Shown here one piece after another: positions 15,362 to 24,640 of a DNA stretch of 64,000 bases (its first letter is position 1; each line of letters begins with the position of its first letter). The position numbers and the translations under genes are program-made. A model generated the notes under the pieces. The model ran no database searches, was not told the origin of the DNA, and was given only the letters and a program-made list of their open reading frames with translations. The DNA comes from Pseudomonas entomophila (GTDB lineage Bacteria; Pseudomonadota; Gammaproteobacteria; Pseudomonadales; Pseudomonadaceae), in the NCBI RefSeq assembly GCF_029478665.1, contig NZ_JARPQB010000005.1:1-64000 (forward strand), in the 5' to 3' direction.

Positions 15362-15934
15362 TTGAGCGAGCCGGGGGAGGTGATCGACGCCGAGGCCGAC
15401 GGCGCTGGCCGGGCGCGCTTCGTCCAGGTGTTCCTGGCCCAGCGGGCGCGCATGGAGGCGCTGGTGAGCCGGCGCATCGGGTGCCGCGCCACCGCCTCCG
15501 ACCTGGTCCAGGACCTGTTCCTGCGCTTCTGGCGCCGCCCCGAGGTGAAAGTCGAAGCCCTCGACACCTACCTGCTGCGCAGCGCCGGCAACCTGGCCAT
15601 CGACTACCTGCGCAGCGAAGGCTCACGTGATCGCGCTACCGAAGGCCTGCATTTCAACGACGACGAACCAGGTAGCCAGGCGCCCGAGCAGGCGCTGGAA
15701 GTTGTCCACGACCTGCTGCGCATCGAGTCGGCCCTGCGCGCCTTGCCCGAGCGTACCCGCCAGATCTTCCTGCTCAACCGTATCCACGGTTGCACCTACG
15801 GCGAGATCGCCAGAGCCATGCAGCTGTCCCAGAGCGCCGTGGAAAAGCATATGATGCGCGCCCTCGAAGCGTGCAAGGCGAGTGTCGCCGAAGCCGCCCC
15901 CCCACCGCGCCGGCCAGGGAGCGCCCGTCGATGA
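15362..15934 (+). CDS. ECF sigma factor of the second surface-signalling system
   Basis: A 190-residue iron-starvation type sigma factor. Region 2 is GCRATASDLVQDLFLRFWRR and region 4 is NRIHGCTYGEIARAMQLSQS followed by AVEKHMMRAL. The frame has no ATG near its start. TTG at 15362, which gives MSEPGEVIDAEADG and lies 4 bp after the DUF3325 stop, is the best choice, and GTG at 15380 is the alternative. Its stop overlaps the anti-sigma start (ATGA). It should activate the receptor gene at 17137. Confidence 0.85.
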   Translation: MSEPGEVIDAEADGAGRARFVQVFLAQRARMEALVSRRIGCRATASDLVQDLFLRFWRRPEVKVEALDTYLLRSAGNLAIDYLRSEGSRDRATEGLHFNDDEPGSQAPEQALEVVHDLLRIESALRALPERTRQIFLLNRIHGCTYGEIARAMQLSQSAVEKHMMRALEACKASVAEAAPPPRRPGSARR

Positions 15935-16902
15935 ATGTTGAACAGCCGATCACCGCCGAGCAATCCCGGGCGGCCCTGCGTTGGCTGGGGCGGATCAACC
16001 AGCAGGCCGAGCAGGCGCACAGCGCGGCGTTCAAGCGCTGGCTGCTGGAGGACCCCGCTCATCGCCGTGCTTATGCCGAGGCCGAGGCCCTGTGGCGCCT
16101 GAGCGAAGCCCCGGCGGCGCGCCTGGCCGCCGAAGAGCAGGACAGCCTGCGCCAATATCTTGAGGCGATCCGGCGGCCTCGTCGCACGAACCATTTGCGT
16201 CGTTTTGCGGTGGCCGCCTGCCTGGTACTTGGGGTGGGCAGCATGGCGGGTTGGCATCCGCAGGCCTGGCTGCAGGACCTGCGCGCCGACTACAGCAGCG
16301 GCGAACAAATGCGCCAGGTGACCCTGGCGGATCGCTCGCAGCTGACCCTGGATGCCGGCAGCGCGGTGGCCGTGGACTTCGACCATGGCGAGCGGCGGGT
16401 GCGGCTATTGCGGGGCGCGGCGTTCTTCGAGGTGACCCATACCGGGCAGCCGTTCCTGGTCGAGGCCGGTGGCGGCGAGGTGCGTGTGCTGGGGACGCAG
16501 TTCGAAGTGCGTGAGCAGGGCGCCGGGGCCCAGGTGACCGTGCGCAGTGGGCGGGTGGCGGTGACGGCGGCCGAGGGGCAGCAGGCCCGGGAGCTGACCG
16601 CCAACCAGCAGTTGGCCTACGCCGAGGGCGTGGCGGGTGGTGTCGAGGCGGTGGACAGTGAGGTGCGGCTGGCCTGGCGCCAGGGCTGGCTGAATTACTA
16701 CCAGGTGCCGCTGGGGCAGGTGGTCGAGGATCTGGCGCGTTACTACCCGGGGCGGATCCTGTTGCTCGATGGCGAGTTGGCGCAGCGCAAGGTCAGTGGC
16801 AGTTTCCCGGTGACGGAGCCGCTGGCGGCACTGGATTCGCTGGGCAAGGTGCTGGGCTTTTCGCGGCAGACGCTGCTGGGGCGGCTGACGGTGTTGCACT
16901 GA
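15931..16902 (+). CDS. FecR-type anti-sigma regulator of the second system
   Basis: A 323-residue protein with an N-terminal DUF4880 domain (AALRWLGRINQQAEQAHSAA, FKRWLLEDPAHRRAYAEAEA), one membrane segment at about 90-105 (FAVAACLVLGVGSMAGW), and a periplasmic FecR domain (ADYSSGEQMRQVTLADRSQL and VLGTQFEVR). The start overlaps the sigma stop by ATGA. It links the receptor's signalling domain with the sigma factor. Confidence 0.88.
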   Translation: MNVEQPITAEQSRAALRWLGRINQQAEQAHSAAFKRWLLEDPAHRRAYAEAEALWRLSEAPAARLAAEEQDSLRQYLEAIRRPRRTNHLRRFAVAACLVLGVGSMAGWHPQAWLQDLRADYSSGEQMRQVTLADRSQLTLDAGSAVAVDFDHGERRVRLLRGAAFFEVTHTGQPFLVEAGGGEVRVLGTQFEVREQGAGAQVTVRSGRVAVTAAEGQQARELTANQQLAYAEGVAGGVEAVDSEVRLAWRQGWLNYYQVPLGQVVEDLARYYPGRILLLDGELAQRKVSGSFPVTEPLAALDSLGKVLGFSRQTLLGRLTVLH

Positions 16903-16927
16903 TATTCAGCCCCCAAACGCAGGCGCT

Positions 16928-17013
16928 GTAGGAGCCAGCCTTGCTGGCGAACACCGGCGACGCGGTGGATGGCACCGGCAGTGCCGGTGTTCGCCGGCAA
17001 GGCCGGCTCCTAC
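16928..17013 (+). repeat. REP pair between anti-sigma and receptor genes
   Basis: GTAGGAGCCAGCCTTGCTGG at the left and TTCGCCGGCAAGGCCGGCTC at the right, inverted. Same position relative to the genes as the pair at 11374 in the Fec-type system. Confidence 0.85.
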
Positions 17014-17136
17014 GGTGATCGCGCAGTGGCGCAAAAAATTTAGAGCAGGGGGTGAGGTACTTCATCACGGCATCCGTGTAGTGAGTGGAAGTGCGATTCA
17101 TTCGCAAACGTTCATTCCTCTCACAGGTCAGCGTCC

Positions 17137-19530
17137 ATGAAGTTCACCCCGCGTTGCGTCCCTCTCTGGTTCGGCCTTTGCGCCTTGCCCGCCCTGGCCC
17201 TGGCACCCCAGGCCCTGGCCGAACAGCAGCGCCAGGCCTATGCCTTCGCCCAGCCGAGCCAGCCGCTGGCCCAGGCGCTCAACGCCTTCAGCCGGGCCAC
17301 CGGGCAAAGCGTGGTCTACACCCTGGAACTGCCACGGCAACAGGCGCCCGCGCTCAATGGCACGTTCAGCGCCGAGCAGGCCCTGCAGCAACTGCTGGGC
17401 AATTCCGGGCTGGCCTGGCGCCGCCTCGATGCCCGCACCCTGACCCTGGAACCCGTCGACACCTCCGGTGCGCTGAACCTGCAGGCCACCACCATCAACT
17501 CGCAGATGGACGACTACAGCTACCAGCCGCCGGCCAGCGCCTCGATCATGCGCGGCCAGGGTTCGACCCTGGACATCCCCCAGGCGATCAACGTGGTGCC
17601 GGCCCAGGTGATTCGCGACCAGGCGCCACGCAACCTCGACGACGCGCTGTACAACGTCAGCGGCATCACCCAGGGCAACAACTTCGGTGGCACCGCCGAC
17701 ACTGTGATGAAGCGCGGCTTCGGCGACAACCGCGACGGCTCGATCATGCGCGACGGCATGCCGGTGGTGCAGGGCCGTGCGCTCAATGCCAGCACCGAGC
17801 GGGTGGAAGTGCTCAAGGGGCCGGCGTCGCTGCTGTATGGCATCCAGGACCCGGGCGGGGTGATCAACGTGGTCAGCAAGCGCCCGCAATTGCAGCAGTA
17901 CAACGCCCTCACGCTGCGTGGCTCGACCTATGGCAGTGGCAAGAACGGCAGCGGTGGCGGCTTCGACAGCACCGGCGCGCTGGGCGACAGTCCGTTCGCC
18001 TACCGGCTGATCGTCGACCATGAGGACGAAGACTACTGGCGTAACTATGGTGTGCACCGCGAGTCGCTGGTGGCGCCGTCGCTGGCCTGGTACGGCGAGG
18101 ACACGCAGGTGGTGCTGGCCTACGAGCACCGCGAATTTCTCTCGCCGTTCGACCGCGGCACAGCCATCAGCAACCGCACCAACCACCCGCTGGACATCCC
18201 CGCCACGCGCCGTCTGGACGAGCCGTTCAACGACATGGAAGGGCGCTCCGACCTGTACCGCCTGGAGGTCGATCACCAGCTCGCCGACGACTGGAAGCTG
18301 CATGTCGGCTACAGCTTCAACCGTGAAACCTACGACGCCAGCCAGGTGCGAGTGACCGGCGTCAACGACGCGCGTGGCACGCTCACCCGCAGCATCGACG
18401 GCACCCATGGCGCCATGAGCCGTGACCAGTTCGCCACCTTCAGCCTCAACGGCAGCGTGCAACTGGCGGGGCTGCAGCATGACTTGCTGGTGGGTGTCGA
18501 CCACGAGGATCGCAAGGTCTACCGCGCCGACCTGATCCGCCAGGCCAGTCGCTCGACCTTCAGCTACCTCGACCCGGTGTACGGCCGCGAAGTCGAAGGC
18601 AGCACCGTGCGTGCAAGCGACAGCGACCAGACCGACAAGCTGCGCACCGACGCGCTGTTCTTCCAGGATGCCCTGCACCTGGACGAGCACTGGATCCTGG
18701 TGGCGGGTGCACGCCTGCAGCAGTACGACCAGTACGCTGGCCGTGGCCGCCCGTTCAGTGCCAACACCGATACCCGCGACCGCGCCTGGGTGCCCCACGC
18801 GGGCGTCGTGTACAAGGTGGACGAGCAGCTGTCGTTCTATGGCAGCTACAGCGAGTCGTTCAAGCCCAACTCCAGCATCGCGCCATTGACCGGCGGGCTG
18901 GTGCTTGACTCGTCGGTCGCCCCGGAGGAGGGCAAGTCCTGGGAACTGGGGGCCAAGCTCGATATGCCCGGGCGGCTCTCCGGCACCCTGGCGCTGTTCG
19001 ATATCACCAAGCGCAATGTGCTGGTGTCCAACTTCGATACCAACACCGGCGAAACGTTGTACAGCAACGCCGGTGAAGTGAGCTCCCGTGGCGTGGAACT
19101 GGACCTGGCCGGCCAGCTCAGCGAGCGCTGGAGCCTGATCGGCGCCTATGCCTTCACCGATGCCGAGGTGACCAAGGATCCGGACCTGAAGGGCAACCGC
19201 TTGCAGAACGTCGCCCGCCACAGCGGTTCGCTGTCGGCGGTGTACGACTACGGCAGTTTGTTCGGCGGTGATCGACTGCGCCTGGGGGCGGGTGCCCGTT
19301 ATGTAGGGGAGCGTGCGGGGAATGCGACCAACGACTTCGACCTGCCGGCCTATACCGTCGCCGACGCCTTCGCCAGCTACGAGACCCAGCTCGACGAGCA
19401 CAAGGTACGCCTGCAACTGAACGTGAAGAACCTGTTCGACAAGGTGTACTACAGCTCGGCGGTGAACCGGTATTTCGTGGCGATCGGCGATGCGCGGCAG
19501 GTGAGCCTGTCGAGTACCTTCGAGTTCTAG
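17137..19530 (+). CDS. TonB-dependent siderophore receptor with signalling domain (ferrioxamine/hydroxamate-like)
   Basis: A 797-residue outer-membrane receptor. A signal peptide (cleavage near QALAEQ) is followed by a signalling domain (YAFAQPSQPLAQALNAFSRA), a plug (DIPQAINVVPAQVIRDQ, the siderophore-receptor DIPQ pattern, then VEVLKGPASLLYGIQDPGG) and a barrel closing with SLSSTFEF. The DIPQ plug and the linked PepSY protein suggest a hydroxamate siderophore such as ferrioxamine (FoxA-like) as ligand; this is inference. An A/T run at 17032-17041, similar to one before fecA, may be part of the sigma-dependent promoter. Confidence 0.87.
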   Translation: MKFTPRCVPLWFGLCALPALALAPQALAEQQRQAYAFAQPSQPLAQALNAFSRATGQSVVYTLELPRQQAPALNGTFSAEQALQQLLGNSGLAWRRLDARTLTLEPVDTSGALNLQATTINSQMDDYSYQPPASASIMRGQGSTLDIPQAINVVPAQVIRDQAPRNLDDALYNVSGITQGNNFGGTADTVMKRGFGDNRDGSIMRDGMPVVQGRALNASTERVEVLKGPASLLYGIQDPGGVINVVSKRPQLQQYNALTLRGSTYGSGKNGSGGGFDSTGALGDSPFAYRLIVDHEDEDYWRNYGVHRESLVAPSLAWYGEDTQVVLAYEHREFLSPFDRGTAISNRTNHPLDIPATRRLDEPFNDMEGRSDLYRLEVDHQLADDWKLHVGYSFNRETYDASQVRVTGVNDARGTLTRSIDGTHGAMSRDQFATFSLNGSVQLAGLQHDLLVGVDHEDRKVYRADLIRQASRSTFSYLDPVYGREVEGSTVRASDSDQTDKLRTDALFFQDALHLDEHWILVAGARLQQYDQYAGRGRPFSANTDTRDRAWVPHAGVVYKVDEQLSFYGSYSESFKPNSSIAPLTGGLVLDSSVAPEEGKSWELGAKLDMPGRLSGTLALFDITKRNVLVSNFDTNTGETLYSNAGEVSSRGVELDLAGQLSERWSLIGAYAFTDAEVTKDPDLKGNRLQNVARHSGSLSAVYDYGSLFGGDRLRLGAGARYVGERAGNATNDFDLPAYTVADAFASYETQLDEHKVRLQLNVKNLFDKVYYSSAVNRYFVAIGDARQVSLSSTFEF

Positions 19531-19540
19531 ATTGCTGGGA

Positions 19541-19636
19541 CCGCGTTGCGGTCCTTTCGCGGCACAAGGCCGCTCCTACAGGAGACCGCGTACCTCTGTA
19601 GGAGCGGCCTTGCGCCGCGAAAGGGCCGCAAAGCGG
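19541..19636 (+). repeat. REP pair between convergent genes
   Basis: GCGGTCCTTTCGCGGCACAA, then GGCCGCTCCTAC, then the inverse GTAGGAGCGGCCTTGCGCCG and CGAAAGGGCCGC. Lies between the ends of the receptor and the AraC gene and may serve both as a terminator. Confidence 0.85.
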
Positions 19637-19644
19637 CCCCCGGA

Positions 19645-20520
19645 TCAACCGGCAAATGCTGCCCGGTACTCTCCCGGCGTCGCCCCCAGCGCCTGCCGGA
19701 ACCGGTTGCTGAAATGGCTGGCGCTGGCGAACCCGCACAGCAACGCCACTTGCCCCAGCGGCAGGTCGCCCAGGCGCAGCAGTTCGCAGGCCCGGTGCAG
19801 GCGCCTGGCCAACAGGTACTGATGCGGCGGCAGGCCGAAGCTGGCGCGGAACATCCGGGCAAAGTGGTATTCGGAGAGGTTGCAGCGCAACGCCAGCTCG
19901 CCGAGGGTCAACGGTTGGTCGAGGTGGGTCTCGATGTACTCCACCAACTGCCGGCGCAAATGCGGCGCCAGTCCGCCCTTGAGCTTCAACCCCGCGCGCA
20001 AACCGGCCTGGTGCAGCACGGCGTGGTCGATGATGGCGTGGGCCAGGCTGCTGGCCAGCAGGCGTTCGCCGGGCTCGGCCCAGTCCAGGTGGATCAGCTG
20101 GCGGAAGCGCCGGGCCTGTTGCGGGTCGTCGAGGAAGGTTGCTTCGCGCAGCTGCATCTCGCGGGGCTCGCGGTCGAGCAGGCGGGCGCAGCCGAGGGCG
20201 AACTGTTCCTCGCTGATGTACAGGTGGGCCAGGCGGATCGAGCCGTTGATCACCCAGTTCGACTCGTGGCCGGCGGGCATGACACACAGTTTGTCCGGCG
20301 CGCCTTTGTCGGCCGGGCGCTGGCGGCGGAAGGTGCCGGTGCCCTCGGCGATGTAGCAGGACAGGGTGTGGTGGCTGGGGGCCTGATAGTCGCGGGCGTC
20401 GTGGCGGTTGCTCCACAGCGCCGCCGCCAGCCCGTCGCCCAGGTGCGCGCTCAGCTCCAGCTTGGCGTGGGGCGAGGCGTTCAGGACGTTGAAGACCTGC
20501 AGGTGATCGAGTGGGGGCAT
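19645..20520 (-). CDS. AraC-family transcriptional regulator
   Basis: A 291-residue regulator. The C-terminal AraC/XylS DNA-binding domain has two helix-turn-helix units: LTLGELALRCNLSEYHFARM, and LGQVALLCGFASASHFSNRF followed by the ALGATPGEYR signature. The N-terminal part (1-180) is a cupin-like sensor of unknown ligand with HHTLSCYIAEGTG. AGGAGT precedes the ATG. It is divergent from the EamA exporter gene, a likely target. Confidence 0.88.
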   Translation of the reverse strand: MPPLDHLQVFNVLNASPHAKLELSAHLGDGLAAALWSNRHDARDYQAPSHHTLSCYIAEGTGTFRRQRPADKGAPDKLCVMPAGHESNWVINGSIRLAHLYISEEQFALGCARLLDREPREMQLREATFLDDPQQARRFRQLIHLDWAEPGERLLASSLAHAIIDHAVLHQAGLRAGLKLKGGLAPHLRRQLVEYIETHLDQPLTLGELALRCNLSEYHFARMFRASFGLPPHQYLLARRLHRACELLRLGDLPLGQVALLCGFASASHFSNRFRQALGATPGEYRAAFAG

Positions 20521-20691
20521 GGGCGACTCCTCTGGCGCCCATCGTACTGCGCGCGGGGCGGGCTGGCAGCTACCTGGGGTGGAAAAGCGCAAGTTTGTGC
20601 AAGCCGGAACAAACAGGGCGTTGGAAACTGACAGTGGGCTTGCCGGCGAAGGCCGCAACGCGGCCCTTGGCTCAATACCCGGAGGACTGCC

Positions 20692-21597
20692 ATGAACCTG
20701 TCGCTCTACCTGCTCACCGTCCTGATCTGGGGTACCACCTGGATCGCCCTGAAACTGCAGCTGGGCGAGGTCGCCATCCCGGTGTCGATTGTCTACCGCT
20801 TCGCCCTGGCCGGGCTGATCCTGTTCGCCTTCCTGCTGCTCACCCGCCGCCTGCAACCGATGAACCGCCGCGGCCACCTGGTGTGCCTGGCCCAGGGGTT
20901 CTGCCTGTTCTGCGTCAACTTCATGTGCTTCCTCACTGCCAGCCAGTGGGTCGCCACCGGCCTGATCGCCGTGGTGTTCTCCACCGCCACCTTGTGGAAC
21001 GCGATCAACGCGCGGATTTTCTTCGGCCAGCGCATCGCCGCCAATGTGCTGGCCGGCGGGGGCCTGGGCCTGCTTGGGCTGGGCTTGCTGTTCTGGCCGG
21101 AGCTCTCGCACCACGCCGCCAGCCGCGAGACCCTGTATGGCCTGGGGCTGGGGCTGCTCGGCACGTTGTGCTTCTCGGCGGGCAACATGCTGTCCAGCGT
21201 GCAGCAGAAGGCCGGGCTCAGGCCCATGACCACCAATGCCTGGGGCATGCTGTACGGCGCCTCGATGCTGGCGGTGTATTGCCTGGCCAAGGGCATTCCC
21301 TTCGATATGGAGTGGAACGTCCGCTACATCGGCTCGTTGCTGTACTTGGTGATCCCTGGCTCGGTGATCGCCTTTACCGCCTACCTGACCCTGGTCGGAC
21401 GCATGGGGCCGGAGCGGGCAGCGTATTGCACGGTGCTGTTCCCGTTGGTGGCGCTGAATGTGTCGGCGGTGGCCGAGGGGTACCAGTGGACGGCGCCGGC
21501 GTTGCTGGGGCTGGTGGCGGTGATGGCGGGGAATGTGCTGGTGTTTCGCAAGCCCAAGCCCAAGGCCAAGCCTGCGGCAGTGGCCTTGGCACGTTGA
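20692..21597 (+). CDS. EamA/DMT-superfamily exporter
   Basis: A 301-residue inner-membrane protein with about ten helices in two EamA repeats. It starts MNLSLYLLTVLIWGTTWIAL, the standard WG-TW start of the RhaT/EamA group. GGAGG lies just before the ATG. It probably exports a small metabolite or amino acid; the substrate is unknown. Divergent AraC gene at 20520 is the likely regulator. Confidence 0.88.
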   Translation: MNLSLYLLTVLIWGTTWIALKLQLGEVAIPVSIVYRFALAGLILFAFLLLTRRLQPMNRRGHLVCLAQGFCLFCVNFMCFLTASQWVATGLIAVVFSTATLWNAINARIFFGQRIAANVLAGGGLGLLGLGLLFWPELSHHAASRETLYGLGLGLLGTLCFSAGNMLSSVQQKAGLRPMTTNAWGMLYGASMLAVYCLAKGIPFDMEWNVRYIGSLLYLVIPGSVIAFTAYLTLVGRMGPERAAYCTVLFPLVALNVSAVAEGYQWTAPALLGLVAVMAGNVLVFRKPKPKAKPAAVALAR

Positions 21598-21685
21598 AGG
21601 ATGGCCGACAACTGTTAGATGTGACAGGTGCACGCTCTGGAGGGCTGGCTAGACTTGGCCGGGAGTCCTAGCCCGGGGAAGGGGA

Positions 21686-23185
21686 ATGTCACTATCGTCG
21701 TCATGGAACAGGCCGCTCACGTCGGTCCAGCTGTGGCTGCTGTTATCGGCAGCCTTGGCACTGCATATCGTGCCATTGCTCATGGCCGACATGCCCTTCA
21801 TGGATGACTTCGAACGTCAGCATCTGGCACGCAATGATTGGGTGGAACTAGGCCGGCCATTGGCATCTGTGTTGCTCGCAGCACTCAGTTTTGGGCCGTG
21901 GGCTGTCAACATCTACCCATTGCCAATGCTGCTGGCCGTGTTGGTTGCAGCACATGCCCTTGGCTGCCTTGTTCGGCAATGGTTTGCGGTTCCCACCCTC
22001 AGTTCCGTGTTGGTCGTGTTGCCGCTCTGGTATCAACCCTATTTCCTGCAGAATCTTTCCTACCATTACGACAGCGCGTCAATGGTGCTCTCGATGGTCC
22101 TCAGTCTTTGGGCCATTACTTTGTGGAATGGGCGTTTCAGCCATTGGTTCTGGGGCGTGTTGTTGGTGGCGGCGGTGGCTGCTCTCTATCAACCCGGCGT
22201 GAATGTATTTGCCGGGCTTTGCGCCATTGAGGTGATGAGGCTGGTCATGAATGGTCAGGCTCTGCCGGTAGTCTGTCGGTATGCCGTTGCTCGTCTGGGG
22301 CAGTTGCTGCTGGGGTGCATGATTTACTACTTCAGTTGCACCTGGATGATCCGCCCTGGCCGTTTAGGGCTGTTGGCAATCGATGGCCAGTGGTTGAGTG
22401 AAGTGGCGAGGCGCTCAAGGGAAACGACCGATGTCGTCGGTTTGTTGATCACGCCATGGGTTGGCTGGATTTTGCTCGGGCTGGCTCTGCTCGCCGGCTA
22501 TGCACTGGTACGCGCCATTCTGCAGGTATGGCGTCGCCCGTTCGGTTGGGGGCAGCGACTGGGGCTTGTCTTCGCCCTGATACTGCCGCTGCCTGTCGTG
22601 GCCCTGTGTGTGTCGGGGATCATTCTGTTCCTGGTGAATTTCGATACGAATTCGCGCTTGTTGATGGGGCTCGGCGTGCTCCTGGCCCTGCTGTTCTATC
22701 TGGTTCATGGCGCTTTGGCAGGCTCACCGCGCACGCGTGTCGTGATCCTGACGATTCCTCTGCTGTTCATGTTGTCGTTTTCATTTGCCTATGGGCGGAT
22801 TCTCGTTTTGCAGAAGACGTTGCAACAGGCGATCACTCAGTCGTTGGCACACGACCTTTCCACCGGGCCGGAGTTAGCGACGGCCAAGCATTACTACCTC
22901 CTTGGTTTCTGGCTGGAGCGCCTATGGATTCCGGCCGCAAGGGAAACGATTCGGCTGATGCCAGCCCTTGAGAAAGTCGACCCCTACAAATTCTTGCTGT
23001 TGCCGGAAATGCTGCCGCGCATGGGGGTCGATGATTTTCATGCTTTCCATGAGAGTCCTCCTCTTGGGCGACGCCAGGTTCTAATGCTCAGCCCCACGCC
23101 ACTCGTCGTGGGCAGGTTCTATGACATCCATCTGGTCGGCGATGCCGCTTATGTATTGTTCAAGAATCCGGAGGCAGACAAGTGA
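21686..23185 (+). CDS. GtrII-type O-antigen glucosyltransferase
   Basis: A 499-residue polytopic inner-membrane protein with a first periplasmic loop carrying MADMPFMDDFERQ, typical of the glucosyltransferase GtrII family, and the LSYHYDSASMVLSMVLSL segment. It transfers glucose from the bactoprenol carrier to O-antigen units in the periplasm. Codon use is more AT-rich than that of gtrB, as is usual for the strain-specific third gene of gtr clusters. Here it stands first in the operon, and its stop overlaps the gtrA start (GTGA). Confidence 0.85.
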   Translation: MSLSSSWNRPLTSVQLWLLLSAALALHIVPLLMADMPFMDDFERQHLARNDWVELGRPLASVLLAALSFGPWAVNIYPLPMLLAVLVAAHALGCLVRQWFAVPTLSSVLVVLPLWYQPYFLQNLSYHYDSASMVLSMVLSLWAITLWNGRFSHWFWGVLLVAAVAALYQPGVNVFAGLCAIEVMRLVMNGQALPVVCRYAVARLGQLLLGCMIYYFSCTWMIRPGRLGLLAIDGQWLSEVARRSRETTDVVGLLITPWVGWILLGLALLAGYALVRAILQVWRRPFGWGQRLGLVFALILPLPVVALCVSGIILFLVNFDTNSRLLMGLGVLLALLFYLVHGALAGSPRTRVVILTIPLLFMLSFSFAYGRILVLQKTLQQAITQSLAHDLSTGPELATAKHYYLLGFWLERLWIPAARETIRLMPALEKVDPYKFLLLPEMLPRMGVDDFHAFHESPPLGRRQVLMLSPTPLVVGRFYDIHLVGDAAYVLFKNPEADK

Positions 23186-23550
23186 TATTGAGGCGTTTCT
23201 CTCGGTATGCGCTGGTGGGTGTTGGCAATACGCTGGCACATTGGCTGGTGTTCCTGGGGTTGCATCTGGCCCTGGGTCTTAGCCAGGCTCAGAGCAATTT
23301 CCTGGCCTTTGCAGTGGCGGCCAGCCTGTCGTACCAGGTCAATGCCCATTACACCTTCGCCGTGCGGCCCACAGGGCGGCATTACTTGTTGTTCCTGCTG
23401 GGCATGGGCTGCCTGAGCCTGGCCCTGGGTGCGCTGTCCGACTGGGCGGGCCTGCCACCGTGGCTGACCCTGGTGACCTTCTCGACCGTCAGCCTGGTGG
23501 TGGGCTACAGCTTTTCCCAGGCTGTGGTGTTCCGCCGGAGGGCGCCATGA
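23182..23550 (+). CDS. gtrA: GtrA-family bactoprenol-glucose flippase
   Basis: A 122-residue protein with four helices. It starts [20 protein letters not shown], with the conserved F-RY..VG..NT pattern of GtrA, and continues [20 protein letters not shown]. It is thought to flip undecaprenyl-phosphate-glucose across the inner membrane. The GTG start overlaps the previous stop, and the next gene overlaps it by ATGA, so the three genes form one tight operon. Confidence 0.9.
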   Translation: MILRRFSRYALVGVGNTLAHWLVFLGLHLALGLSQAQSNFLAFAVAASLSYQVNAHYTFAVRPTGRHYLLFLLGMGCLSLALGALSDWAGLPPWLTLVTFSTVSLVVGYSFSQAVVFRRRAP

Positions 23551-24485
23551 ACATCACTCTGATCGTGCCGGTGTTCAACGAGCAAGACACCCTCGAGCGC
23601 TTCTACTACGCCGTGCGCGAAGAGCCGACCTTGCAGGGCATGACGGTCGAGATCCTGTTCGTCAACGATGGCAGCAGCGATGCCAGCGAGCGCATCTGCG
23701 CGGCGCTGGCGGCGCGTGACGAGTGGGTGACGGTGATCAACTTCTCGCGCAACTTCGGCAAGGAGTCGGCGCTGTTCGCCGGCCTCGAGTACGCCGATGG
23801 CGATGCGATGGTGCCCATCGATGTCGACCTGCAGGACCCGATCGCGCTGATCGCGCAGATGGTCCAGCGTTGGCAGGACGGCGCCGACGTGGTCCTGGCC
23901 AAGCGCCGCAGCCGCGCTACCGACACCCCGCTCAAGCGCTGGAGCGCCGGGCTCTACTACCGCTTGCACAACCGCATCGCCTCCACCCAGATCGAAGAGA
24001 ACGTGGGTGATTTTCGCCTGCTCGACCGCAAGGTGGTCGAGGCGATCCGGCAGATGCCCGAGCAGCAGCTGTTCATGAAGGGGGTGTTGTCATGGGTGGG
24101 CTTTCGTACCGACATCGTCGAGTACGATCGCCCGGAGCGTGCCGCAGGCAACAGCAAGTTCGGCTTCTGGCGCCTGTGGAACCTGGCGCTGGACGGCATC
24201 ACTTCGTTCAGCACGGTGCCGTTGCGGCTGTGGTCCTACGTCGGCGGCGGCGTGTCGTTGTTCGCCTTGCTGTACGCGGTGTTCCTGGTGATCGACAAGG
24301 TGCTGTTCGGCAACGACGTGCCGGGTTATCCGTCGCTGATGACGGCGATCCTGTTTCTCGGTGGGGTGCAGTTGATCGGCATCGGCATCCTGGGGGAGTA
24401 CATCGGGCGGATCTACCAGGAGACCAAGCACCGGCCGCGGTATGTGGTGCGCAAGGTGTTGGGCAGGCGGCGGCAGCCGAGGTGA
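23547..24485 (+). CDS. gtrB: GtrB-type bactoprenol glucosyltransferase
   Basis: A 312-residue GT2 enzyme. The N-terminal catalytic domain has [25 protein letters not shown] (DXD-type region) and DVDLQDP. Two C-terminal helices follow (about 230-255 and 265-290) with the family end [19 protein letters not shown]. It loads glucose from UDP-glucose onto undecaprenyl phosphate on the cytoplasmic side. Together with GtrA and the GtrII protein it should add a side-branch glucose to the O-antigen. Confidence 0.92.
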   Translation: MNITLIVPVFNEQDTLERFYYAVREEPTLQGMTVEILFVNDGSSDASERICAALAARDEWVTVINFSRNFGKESALFAGLEYADGDAMVPIDVDLQDPIALIAQMVQRWQDGADVVLAKRRSRATDTPLKRWSAGLYYRLHNRIASTQIEENVGDFRLLDRKVVEAIRQMPEQQLFMKGVLSWVGFRTDIVEYDRPERAAGNSKFGFWRLWNLALDGITSFSTVPLRLWSYVGGGVSLFALLYAVFLVIDKVLFGNDVPGYPSLMTAILFLGGVQLIGIGILGEYIGRIYQETKHRPRYVVRKVLGRRRQPR

Positions 24486-24516
24486 TCACGCTCTCCCGGT
24501 CAACCGCGATACCCCT

Positions 24517-24603
24517 GTAGGAGCCAGCCCTGCTGGCGAACAGCGCCGCGCACAGATCCCAGGCTTGCATTGGCCCCGGTTCGCCAGCGAAGCTGGCTCC
24601 TAC
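24517..24603 (+). repeat. REP pair between convergent genes
   Basis: GTAGGAGCCAGCCCTGCTGG and TTCGCCAGCGAAGCTGGCTC in inverted orientation, filling most of the gap between gtrB and the dehydrogenase gene. Confidence 0.85.
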
Positions 24604-24640
24604 AAGGTCGCGCCAACCGGCAGGAAACGGCGATCGCGCT

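Noticed and set aside
17128..19416. 762-codon minus-strand frame opposite the siderophore receptor
   Set aside because: Shadow of a clear TonB receptor; low-complexity Val/Ala/Gly-rich translation.
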